A stretch of 46,500 nt of DNA from Antedon mediterranea (taxonomy: Eukaryota > Echinodermata > Crinoidea > Comatulida > Antedonidae). Numbering within the stretch: position 1 is the first letter of the stretch; the number at the start of each line of letters is the position of its first letter. The notes under the pieces are model-generated. The model had not been told where the DNA came from and searched no databases. It saw nothing but the letters and a program-made list of their open reading frames with translations. Positions 1 through 10,766 of the stretch are shown piece after piece. The stretch spans positions 40,811,804 to 40,858,303 of the forward strand of contig NC_092671.1 of assembly GCF_964355755.1 (NCBI RefSeq). Reading direction: 5' to 3'. The position numbers and the translations under genes are program-made.

Positions 1-1328
1 CACAATATGTGAAAGATAAAATAAAGACTCATGCTTGCCTACTGGTTGTATTTGAAATGCCTCAGTTATAAGGAATCATTTCCTTCATCCAGGATATGTA
101 GCACTGAATGTTCTAAACATGATTGGCGTCCGAGAGAATCAGGATATAGGAAACAATCATTAAATAATCAGTCAATATTTGATTTATAAAATTAAGACAG
201 GAATCATCATCTGATTTAAAATAAAAAAGACGTATTTTACTATTTTGTGGTTTAATGTGTGTGTTTTTGTATATACTGTATAGCATTAAATGATATCCAA
301 GGTTATGTTGTAGGATATGACCGGGACCTATCCTTGAACACAGTCCCAACTGGAATATAGGTCGGGGTGCCTGCTCATTCATTCGTCGTTCCACTTACTT
401 GTTTTCTTGCTTTAATCCAATTGGTGGCGTCAGGAATTTTCCGGAGGGCCGCAGCTATAATATCCAGGGGTGGGGAGAGGGGGGGGGGCGACAATTAGAC
501 ATTTAAGGGTAGTTTTAGGCGAAAATCAGTGATTATAGGGTATTAAGTAGGGTATTGATTGATTGATTTTTATCAGGAAATATATCTTGATCACCGACGA
601 CAAACATGGTAAATCCTCTCCTCCTCCCGCTGCTGTAATCATCATTCCGAGGCCCCTTTTCTTATAGGAATTTGGGATTGTTTTTTGTATAGACAAGCTT
701 CTTGCTTTTGGAAAGGAATATTAAAAAGTGAGAATGTTCTTTCTAAAAATCTGTCCCCTTCCCACAATAGACCAGGTTTTTTTTTTACAATTTATTTTTT
801 CTGCCGTGGGTTAGGGCCCAATCCGAATTTCCTCAGTTTCCAGTTGCTTGAGGACAAATATAAATACTGTACCAGAAATTTTTTTTTCTTACGAATCACT
901 TCAGTTCAGGTAGCAGGCAGGTAGTGTAATTGTAGCCTGCCTCGAAGAAATGATATCACACCTGTACGCAATTCAACCTACATATAAATAAAATAAGTTA
1001 CCTAGGTTTTGAAAGAATTTGTTTATATTATCCACAGGAAAACCAATTTACATCTCAGGTTTCTATTTTCATACATAGTGATTACTATCAAATATAAATT
1101 GTAAAAGATCATGCTAGTGACGTCAACATCATCAGAAATTCTGCTGTCATTTTTCTTTTAAATTTAAATTTTTTCTTTCTTCTTTCGTATTTATATGGTT
1201 TTTGGATTTTTTTTGTAATATCACAAACTTGTGTAAAAACAACAAATGTTGATTGAACAAGTTGTACTGTCTCGTGAATAAATAAAATATATATAGCATT
1301 GTCATTTTTTTCAGTAATTTGCTTTTGG

Positions 1329-1379
<51 letters not shown>

Positions 1380-2073
1380 CGCCTTTTAACATGGCTGCAG
1401 TCGCGTGCTCAAGTCAGTGTTTGTACCAACCAACCCACCGACCAACCAACCAACATTCAATTTAATTCAAATCAACATTTATTTCTTCCACATAAAATAA
1501 GAACAAATATCCAAATATAAATTATAAAATGAAGGAAGAGGGCAAAATTCAAAAAGTAACGCCAGATGAAAAACAGAAATTCTATTAAAAGACCTTGTGG
1601 CGAGCTAGCCCTAAATGAATGATATACATAAAAATTACAAATTCATTAACGTACACAAACACAAACACACACAGACAGGACAGGGCAAGTAAAAAACGAA
1701 AAAAAAAGAAAAACGATCATGTGATATAAAAGCTGAGGATGGTATAAACAAGAAATATTTCTTACTCGCTTATTGACGTAACAGTTTTAAAGATAGATTG
1801 TCCCTCTGAAAAAATATTTTTTATTTCAAATTTGTTTTTGAATGTGACATTTTATTGTCACATAATAGTTATTTTACCTGAAAAAAATGTAATTAAAAGC
1901 AAAAAATACTTCAATTGTCTGACAATGTGGTTTTTGAGTTATAATTAAACGTTTCTTTTCTCTTTTTATAATGTGAATTTTGTTACAGAAGTGAATAACT
2001 TTGATATGAAACAGACTCAATTTAGTTTATTTTATTGCTAAGGTCAAGTCTGGGGTCACTTCATCACGCCTTA
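1..2073. other. Non-coding flank with microsatellite and LINE/SINE-like tails
   Basis: No gene could be supported here. The stretch is AT-rich, and its short open frames run through low-complexity sequence. It holds a G-run near 477-489, a TTGATTGATTGAT tract near 556 of the kind found at retroposon tails, an (AT)n microsatellite at about 1331-1374, and a CAACCAAC-rich stretch near 1426-1453 followed by a TTCAAATCAACATTTATTTC-like segment. That segment resembles the 3' end of a minus-strand retroposon. Bases 1298-1334 match 7412-7450 almost exactly and are treated as a fragment of the same repeat family. Confidence 0.5.
1331..1374. repeat. (AT)n microsatellite
   Basis: About 22 uninterrupted TA dinucleotides directly follow a fragment of the repeat that recurs at 7412-7450. 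The dinucleotide run may be the slippage-prone tail or target of that insertion. Confidence 0.9.
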
Positions 2074-3918
2074 TGTTCAGACCCATGGCGTTAGACCGTT
2101 TTAGCGTACAACGTTACTATCAAGGTCACGTTACAAACCGCAGAGAAAAAAACGAGGTGTTCAGACCCATAGCGTACGATTATCGTTACAACGGAAGTAC
2201 GTCATCCAGGTTGTTTCTAGTTGCATATCTTACCCACGTGTTTTCATCATTATTTCCACTGTATATAGGCCTAGATTTCAGCCCTACAATTATGACAAAA
2301 TTTGCCATAAATAAAACATACCTTAGCATTTATTTAAGAAAAATATAGTAAAGCCAAATTTCTGTTTCTATTGTTTTTATTTTGTAGTAAAAAACATTCT
2401 CCCCAGGCTCTTGTGTAACGAAAATAAAGCAGGCCTCGTAATGATGAAAAAAAATATGATTGTGATTAGTCTATCCAGTTCAGTCAAAGATATATATTCT
2501 TTGGTCCAGTCGGTTAAAAATATCCCTTAACTTGCTAATAAAAGGGACACAGCTCCCCTTGTTTGTTTACTGATTTTTTTAGGAGTTAGGGGGTTTTCAG
2601 CATTAAACTTGTCCAGTCTAGTCTTCCTTGTATGAATGAGTGACTCGATGTTCCACGCTAGTTTTTAGCTTGAATGAAATGCGTGAATGGCTCTAGGCCT
2701 AGCTAGGCCTAAAATCGGATGGGATCGTAGTCCCTATGTTTAAACGCCGTGGCTAAAGATACGGTACCGTATTCTAACTTCTGTTTACTAAAGGTACGGT
2801 AAAATTGCATTACGTCATAACCAGCCAATGGGGTGCTGTACGTGTGTGACGTCATCGTATAAGGACTTTGTGGATTTTTTTCATATCGCGAAAACAGTGA
2901 TCAACCGCATTTTCTTTATGCTTTATTTATCGCTATTATCGCCGTCGTGTGTGACAAAAACTAAATGTAGCCTACGTCTGTTATTATTATTGAAAAGCCA
3001 AAACATGTTGATTTTAATTCTAGAATACAGAAAACCGTTTCAAAAGAGGCCTAGGCTAGGCCTACTATAACCTCATAATATGAGTTTGTTTGTGTAGAGG
3101 GAAAGCGATGCCAGGCTGGGGCCAGCTGCATGTGTGCGCTGATTTCTGTGACTCGTTAGCCCTGGGGCTACTGTCTAAATCATAGTATTTGAGGGCCCCT
3201 TTATTGTCTGCATTTGCTTGTTGTTTATGGTCACCATTGTAAACAAAGTTTAATAAAAAATATAGGCCTAAATAGGCCATTTGGAATAAAAATAAAACCC
3301 TCATCTGCAGCGCACACACATCAACGCAGCCTGGCGCCGCCGCCGATAGCAATTCTCTACACACACAAACACAACAGACGCGATATGAAAAAAAATCCCA
3401 AGTCCTTATACGATGACGTCACACACGTACCAGCACCCCATTGGCTGATTATGACGTAATGCAATTTTACCGTACCTTTAGTAAACAGAAGTTAGAATAC
3501 GGTACCGTATCTTTAGCCACGGCGATGTTTAAATACAAGGTGCAAGTATTTAAGTCATTTGTTAGAAAATATAATGGTAATCAGTTGATAATAGTTTGTA
3601 GCCTTTGTAACAGTTGTATTTGTAGTGTAGTTAGGCCTTATTTATTCTGGCCTTTTTGTTATTGAAATCCATCTCACACATTGACGATACAAGATGTCAG
3701 CCTAGGTCAAACCTTGTTTCGCGTCATAACAGGAAACGTTCTGATTGGATACAACGTTGACTTACAGTAGCGTCGTACGCTAAAACGGTACTATCAACCG
3801 TTTTCCACTACAACGCTACAACCGTTGTACGACGCGTTGTACGCTAATCCCCAACTGTTCAGACACACATTCTTTTAGCGTCGTACGCTAAAACGGTCTA
3901 ACGCCATGGGTCTGAACA
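2074..3918. mobile_element. Inverted-repeat (foldback-type) DNA transposon, non-autonomous
   Basis: The element starts with TGTTCAGACCCATGGCG and ends with the exact reverse complement. The outer inverted repeat extends about 36 bp, to GTTTTAGCGTAC. A second, inner pair of arms of about 150 bp (2741-2890 against 3379-3533) is nearly identical in inverted orientation, including a GACGTCATCGTATAAGGACT-like core. Variants of the end motif recur inside (near 2160 and 3856), and AGCGTACGA-type motifs repeat subterminally. The flanking 8-mers (2066-2073 and 3919-3926) share GCCTT at the same offset, which fits a decayed 8 bp target duplication but does not prove one. No transposase frame is present. 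The superfamily is not assigned; hAT and P types make 8 bp duplications. Confidence 0.8.
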
Positions 3919-6900
3919 GGGCCTTCAAGTGTGAAGTATCATATTACAAACAAAAACTTTCATGGACTGTTTTGATAATAATTCAATGATTATCTGACAG
4001 CGAAATACAGTATTGTCATGGGACTCATTCATAAATACCAGAAATGCAGCTGGTACCTATAAATTATAGTCGAGTTTCCATTTTAACAAAAATGTCAAAG
4101 TGTAGTATTATAACTGCTGCTTGATTTCATCTAATAAATGAGTCATCTCGTGTGACGTAGCGGGCCAGAGCAGCAGCGTGAAAAATTGTGTAAATCATAT
4201 TTTGAATATAGTGAGCTGTAGAGGTATTTTAAAATTAAAGCCGAATAGAAATAAATCACGATCACAATTCCTTATTCGCGGAGTTCAAACATCTTCCTCG
4301 ACACCTGCCCTGTCACGCATGAATGATTTTAAGTATACAGTATGTACAACTTGCACGTTTCCTACAATGAAAACTAAACATGCCATGCAACCGGCGGGGT
4401 AATTAAGTAAGTTTTACACAGTACAGTACTAATATTTGGGCGTTTTCGCATTAAGTGAATAATGATGAAGCCTCTTCAAGACTTTTGGATTTGGAATCAA
4501 TAGATGATGATTTGGACTAAATTGAATTGAGAACGGCGCCGCCAAAGTGGAAATGGGTTCGTTCGTGCCAACGGGAAATATGTAGGAGTATGACTGATAC
4601 GTTGATTTAGGGTAATCGTTGAAAGACAACCGGAAAAACATAGTTCCATGCAAGCAATTCACCCTTTGGATTTTATAGTCCAATCGGTAATAACAATTAT
4701 ACGGTATACTGAGTAACTAACTTTAAAATGTTAAATTTAGCCAAGAATATAGTTATCGGTGGTAACTTAAGTCATGAAGGAAACATTAAAATGAATAGAA
4801 TAATTTCACAAGACGTATCCAACGCGATGAAAGAAAATCCATTTAAAATCAGTTGAAAGCAGGAAGAATCATATTAGTGTCGAATGATGATTTATATTAA
4901 CTTGGTAGCATTCCTCTAGAACCTCAATGAATTAATTCATACAAGAACACTATCGAGTTTGTGATGCGTGTTAAGAGACCAGAATATTAAACCAACGAAT
5001 ATTTTCTCTTTAATAATTTCATCATGAGAGAAGGTTTTTATATTGCATTTTTATTTATATAGGTATAAGATTTGACCAGGGATTCCCTGATTTGACATAC
5101 CACCAGGAATGATATTTTGCTCTCGTGAATACATATTTCCCTTAGCTAGCTTTCACCTCTAAGCAGGCAATATCTGTATAAAATTAGCTACCGTACGTTT
5201 AAAACATGTATGATCGATGCTGTTATCAATATCACAGGGCATGTCGTGAGAAATCCCATTTTCAACGACAAACCTGTGTCGTGTATTACTTTATTAAAAG
5301 TTCATTGACCCAAAAATAAAGTTATGGTGTAGGATATGTGTTTAGTTAGATAAAAAAATCTATTTATTATAGAAATTCCGGTGTCTGCAGAAAACTTTGT
5401 GACAAACATATTCTTGGCCGAGCGTTTAATATTTCGGTCACAAGAGGGCGTTGGCTTATTCATTCATTAAACTATACTTTAGACCAATTATTACTTATTG
5501 TATTCATTATATATAGACTTTATATATGTATTGCTTTATGTGCTGCGCTCGAGAATGTACTAACAACGACATTTTTTATTGCGTTTTCTTAATGAAGGAT
5601 TACTAGTTTCAAATAAATCCGAATTTAAATGTATTTAGTGTTTAGGTAACTTGGCATACTAACATTATTTAATGTCAAACAGTCAACACACTTTGCCAAT
5701 TTTTAATGATAAATGACGGCTACCAAACTTCTACTATTATAGGCTATAACATTTCTAAAATTCCTTGTTGTACTTTTGTTCCTTGTACTTGTTCCTTGTC
5801 TTGAGAAGAATATAGTATTTAATCTGAAATACCAATTTGTCCACGGTCTGTTGAGATGCACACCCAAAAGATTTCCAAATAAATAAATCGTCACAGGGCT
5901 TAATCGATGGTTATTAAGGCATCATTATCTGTATTATGAATATGTAGCCGCGGGTAATCTTAAGGATGCATCATCGGCGCACAGTTTCCCGAGGCTGGTC
6001 GGAATTCAATTTAACTTCTTACCAAAAGTGAGCGATACGTGCTCTTACACATTTATGCTCATTGTAATTAATTGGTCAAAAAATCGATTTCAGGAAAATT
6101 CGAAACCTAATTTTTGAGATTACGGATCAAACGCCTGCCATCGACCCATTTGAACCCATTTTGAAATCCATGGATCCGCCACTGGTCGCGTAATTATTAA
6201 TTATTCGTTGAATTTATATTTTACGATTGGATAACTGCAATTGCACCGTCCTCCCGACCGTCCTGTATCGCAATGCACTTCAAATCAACATACGCAAAGT
6301 TCATAATAATTATGAATGCACCGGATAGACCGCGGTTTAGGCCTATTTAGGAGAAACGCAATTATGACGGGACATGATTCCATAGAAGTTAATCCTGGAT
6401 TCTAGCAATACATTGTTCAAAAGGGTACTACAGTACACCATTGATGATAAATCGTCCTTTGTTAGGTATGAGGGATGGTTGAAACAATGTGGAGATTCGG
6501 GTCAAAGTTTTGATGAATGCACCATTGATCATTTCATGGAGAATAATGGAGGAATCTGTAATCTCTTTTATTACCAACATATAATATTCCAAATATCTGC
6601 CATTCATAATAATAAAATAAGATGCATAAGCCGAAGGTGTGTTACTTAATATAAGAGACTAAACTGTATTATATCATAAAGAAGTGTTTAAAACTAACAA
6701 TAGGTTTTTAAACTAACCCAGTTTTGCAATTTTCAATACAAATGTGTGAGGCCATGGAGAGTGTTCATGCAATTCCAAAATGGATTTATACCCGGTTTAG
6801 ATTCCTCTTCAAATCAATTTAATTCAGGCATGTTTCACAATAAGTTGTTTCCCATTCTTTTTTTTAAATTGTAAACCACAGACCCACATATTTATATTTA

Positions 6901-7109
6901 CCAATGAGTAAGTTGTTTAAAATAATATTTCCAAATATTCCCTTCCCTGTCCGCTTTTTCTTTTGTAGCCTAGGCATGCCACCAAAATTATTCTTATACA
7001 ATATTTTCTATCCTTTTTCTTTTAATTTATAATAAAGTATCATTTTACTTTAACATTTTTTTTTCTTCTTCTTTCTTTCTGTTAAGCCATCACGTTTATT
7101 TATAGCTTA
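3919..7109. other. Non-coding interval, nothing recognised
   Basis: AT-rich sequence with no open frame that carries a recognisable domain or a convincing exon. The 78-residue frame at 6413-6649 has protein-like composition but starts at a non-ATG codon and has no identifiable family. There is no RNA gene, clear tandem array or paired terminal repeat. Confidence 0.4.
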
Positions 7110-7455
7110 ATTAACATACGTTTATATTTGTTTACACAGTCAACCCTTGATATTGCTTTTATATTTATTACTTATATTATTTTTTTCAGACTCCACCATG
7201 GCTCCCTTTGTTATATTTCTTTTATTCCTGTCCACCCAGGCAGCACTTGCCAGCTTTCTATGACTTATCCAAATTCCTTCACTTGCACTGATGAAGGGCT
7301 AGTGTTGCCCGAAAGTTCTGCTAACTTTTCTGGCTGTTTTACTTCTCGTTTTGATTTAGCTTTTCGCTTTTATTTTGTATCTCCATTGAGATCCAGCCAC
7401 TGATACCCACAGCATTGTCATTTTTTCAGTAATTTGCCTTTGGATTTATATTAAT
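7110..7455 (+). mobile_element. Probable Penelope-like element remnant with hammerhead-like core
   Basis: At 7289-7313 the plus strand reads CTGATGA, then a four-pair stem GGGC/GCCC, then GAAA, in the order of the hammerhead ribozyme catalytic core. After GAA comes AGTT-CTGCT-AACT, a possible four-pair helix III. Helix I pairs poorly, so the copy is probably decayed. Penelope-like elements and retrozymes are the animal retroelements known to carry hammerheads in their terminal repeats. The segment 7412-7450 recurs at 1298-1334, which supports a repetitive family. No reverse transcriptase or GIY-YIG frame remains. The 91-residue open frame across this stretch is not thought to be a gene. Confidence 0.4.
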
Positions 7456-8369
7456 TTTCTATCTATAGGCCTAAACAATAATAGTTTACAAAGAAAGAAA
7501 AATACTCTATGGTAAGTAAAGTACCCTTTAACATTGAAGATTCCATCTGTGGTTATTTCCAATAAAGAACCAAATCTCGAAATATCTGTAATTCTTTCAT
7601 CTTCATAAATGTGTTCTATATGAGGGCATAATGCAATCTAAACAGAGGTTTAAAAGTAATTATTGTAGTACGAGTAGTCATTATATTTGTACTACTACAA
7701 TATTAGTATAACATGCGATACAATGAGGAATCACTCACTATCTGTCTGTTTTATACCCTTTGCCTCTTTGTAATTGAAATCTCGATTGTATAAAAGAATT
7801 GGGTGGTTTATTTTGTATACTTGCTGAATTGAACTTTTTGAATTAGCAGGGCCAGTTACCAAGGTTTTGACACTATCTTTGACATTGACCCCCGTTTTTA
7901 GGTCCATGCTTGTGGCTATGAGCATTGTGTAGACACTAAATACACAAATATTGTTTAATATGCAACCAAAAGCCCAATTTGGCGATGATTTATTACTGTC
8001 AGTGACAGTAACACTTTCTTAACAGTAAACAACTGACGTCACTCAGATGGCTTCTTAATTGAGGCAATTGTTGAGAAACACCAAATTCCTGTTTCGCCTT
8101 TGGCCCCCCTTTGGCACATTTCACAGGTCGATATAAACAAGACCAGACTATCAGCGGAGCCGAAGTCTGATTTTATATAAGATTTTATCATTTTTTGTAA
8201 TTGATGGGTAGGCCCGTGTCTAACAATATGCTTTTAAAGTTTTCAAGTTCAGTGTGTTTGAAAAACAAACGTTACGCTTGCAATCGGTAGACAGTCTGTA
8301 AATCAGATTGATCGTCGCACTTTGTAATAGGCCTATACATGTCGGGTGCTGCGTACTTTGCAATGATCG
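7456..8369. other. Non-coding interval, nothing recognised
   Basis: AT-rich sequence with only short spurious open frames. A perfect short inverted pair, CTGTCAGTGACAG, is visible near 7997-8009. No gene, array or transposon terminus was recognised. Confidence 0.4.
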
Positions 8370-8930
8370 TGTGATTTGATTTGATTTGAATTTATTCGAA
8401 TTTATTCGGAAGTACACAAATATACATTACAATTGGTAAACAAGAACAATTAAAACATACGGTAGTCTTCCATGGATAACCCAAAAAAGCCGGTAAATAT
8501 CATTCCAGCTTATTTCCATTGGGGTCCATTATATACATACATACAAACAATAAAATATTAAACCAGTAAAACAATAAAACATAGCATATAAAAGCATACT
8601 GTATAAAATTGATTATTAAAATAATATTTCATGTCATTCTTTAAAATCTTACAGTAAGTTAAAATTTATTTATTCATGAGACGTTGCTAAATATTCCTTG
8701 TTAAAAATGGTTTTTAAAATGTGTGGTAATAGGTTCCATTGTTGTGCTGCTGTGTAGAAGAATGTGTCTTTGATATAATTATGTGTCTGATTTAGACAGG
8801 TAGAATGTATGAGAGCTTCTTCTTGTGATATTTTGGATGGCGGATGTCTTGGAGAAGTGTGTGTACATGTATGGAATGGCTTGGTTGTTGAATATTTTGT
8901 GAACATGGTTTAGTTTTAATTGTTTAACCC
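8370..8930 (-). mobile_element. LINE 3' fragment (end of reverse transcriptase frame plus tail)
   Basis: The minus-strand frame 8906-8670 contains IKDTFFYTAAQQWNLLPH. This resembles the conserved SFF..A...WN.LP ending of CR1/Jockey-type LINE reverse transcriptase proteins. Beyond its stop the minus strand runs through an AT-rich 3' region and ends in a TTCAAATCAAATCAAATCA-type tail near 8368-8410, as expected for a 5'-truncated LINE copy. The frame is only 78 residues and no RT catalytic motif is included. The assignment rests on this C-terminal signature alone. Confidence 0.45.
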
Positions 8931-9910
8931 GACTTTCATATTAAGTCGCACTACTTAACCCAAAATCGTCTCACCTTGTAACCGGCCGTAGTCTCACTTT
9001 TATAATAAAGACACTGCGATAAAAAGTAGGCCTACAATAAATAAGGCAGTGTTACAAGTTGTTTAATTTATTACAGATCAGTTTGCGACAACTAAATTGT
9101 GACACAGGTATTACAAAGTGCGAAGGGACATCTTTACACAAGGATTATTGGCATTCATTTTACGATTACTTTTAATTTATTCCTAATAGACCTACACGGC
9201 GTTGATTTTAAACTGTTCCTTTACATCTTTTGTTTTTTATACTAGAGGCAACCAATCCAACACGTTGATATCATTTATACATTGTTCGTCAATTCTGGAA
9301 GTTGTTTAAAATAATATCATACAACAGTTGACAGTCATTGAAGCAAAATGTCTGCATTGTTCTACCACCCTACGACTTTAACGCCAAGAGGGCTCAAATC
9401 ATATTAACGTGCTCTGAATGTATCAATGAATTATTCTTATCAGCCGTAGGATACGTCTATACAATTATTTTTATAGCAATTTCACTTGTATTTTTTCCCA
9501 GTATGCATGACTTCTGTTTCGGGCAATGTGACAGAGAGATGTTTCATTTACAAAGAAAACATTTCCTTAGGATAATAGGCAACAACCGATTTTATTGTGG
9601 TGTAAATTGGTAGCCGCCTACTACCATGTAACTAATGCCTATAGTATTACATATTATTAAACGCGGTTGATTCCCATCACTCATTAAAAAGTAAAATTTT
9701 CACTTGGAACTAAAAAGCAGTTAGAACTTAATTGTAGGCCGCAAGTAATGACAAACTACAAGAAAAGCAATAAGAATTTGTTTTATAACGGTGCATCTTT
9801 ATGTGTAAATATATTCTATAAAGAGGTTTGTTGCCTTTTTCTAGTAGTAAAGTAAGCATATACACCTTTAGCACTTTTGAAAATTAAATGTGTCTTGTAC
9901 ATTTTAATTA
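8931..9910. other. Non-coding interval downstream of the zinc-finger gene
   Basis: AT-rich sequence with no supported gene. The 91-residue plus-strand frame at 9338-9613 has no recognisable family. The interval lies 3' of the minus-strand zinc-finger gene and probably includes its transcription end. Confidence 0.4.
9903..9908 (-). terminator. Candidate poly(A) signal of the zinc-finger gene
   Basis: ATTAAA on the minus strand, just beyond the last unit of the 122 bp array. If it was the original signal, the array has lengthened the 3' UTR from about 85 bp to about 815 bp. No transcript evidence is available, and AATAAA-like words are common in this AT-rich sequence. Confidence 0.3.
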
Positions 9911-10766
9911 GTTGTTTGATGTACATACACAGCAAAACAACATGTAGTACTGTCAGAAGTTAACAATTAAAAAAACAAAAACACATCAAGATTGAAGTTG
10001 AGCAATACAGTCAGCAGTGGTTCGTACTACCTGTTGTTTGATGTGCATACACAGCAAAACAACATGTAGTACTGTCAGAAGTTAACAATTAAAAAAACAA
10101 AAACACATCAAGATTGAAGTTGAGCAATACAGTCAGCAGTGGTTCGTACTACCTGTTGTTTGATGTGCATACACAGCAAAACAACATGTAGTACTGTCAG
10201 AAGTTAACAATTAAAAAAACAAAAACACATCAAGATTGAAGTTGAGCAATACAGTCAGCAGTGGTTCGTACTACCTGTTGTTTGATGTGCATACACAGCA
10301 AAACAACATGTAGTACTGTCAGAAGTTAACAATTAAAAAAAAACAAAAACACATCAAGATTGAAGTTGAGCAATACAGTCAGCAGTGGTTCGTACTACCT
10401 GTTGTTTGATGTGCATACACAGCAAAACAACATGTAGTACTGTCAGAAGTTAACAATTAAAAAAACAAAAACACATCAAGATTGAAGTTGAGCAATACAG
10501 TCAGCAGTGGTTCGTACTACCTGTTGTTTGATGTGCATACACAGCAAAACAACATGTAGTACTGTCAGAAGTTAACAATTAAAAAAAAACAAAAACACAT
10601 CAAGATTGAAGTTGAGCAATACAGTCAGCAGTGGTTCGTACTACCTGTTGTTTGATGTGCATACACAGCAAAACAACATGTAGTACTGTCAGAAGTTAAC
10701 AATTAAAAAAAAACAAAAACACATCAAGATTGAAGTTGAGCAATACAGTCAGCAGTGGTTCGTACA
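9911..10766 (-). repeat. Seven 122 bp tandem copies of the zinc-finger gene 3' end
   Basis: Units begin at 9911, 10033, 10155, 10277, 10401, 10523 and 10647 and are almost identical. Length differs only in an A-run of seven to nine. The unit nearest the gene contains its final codons (RTTADCIAQLQS, then TGA) and the start of the 3' UTR. The other six repeat that coding end and stop codon in the same orientation without being translated. The near-identity indicates recent expansion or ongoing homogenisation. Confidence 0.95.

Noticed and set aside
6413-6649. 78-residue frame with protein-like composition
   Set aside because: It starts at TTG, has no recognisable homology, and no adjoining exons with matching phase were found. 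Left uncalled.
7128-7403. 91-residue frame as a secreted or membrane peptide
   Set aside because: It runs through repeat sequence with a ribozyme-like core and a segment found elsewhere in the window. It is better explained as a retroelement remnant.
9911-10766. CRISPR-like array
   Set aside because: The 122 bp units are contiguous with no unique spacers, in animal DNA, and are copies of the adjacent gene end.
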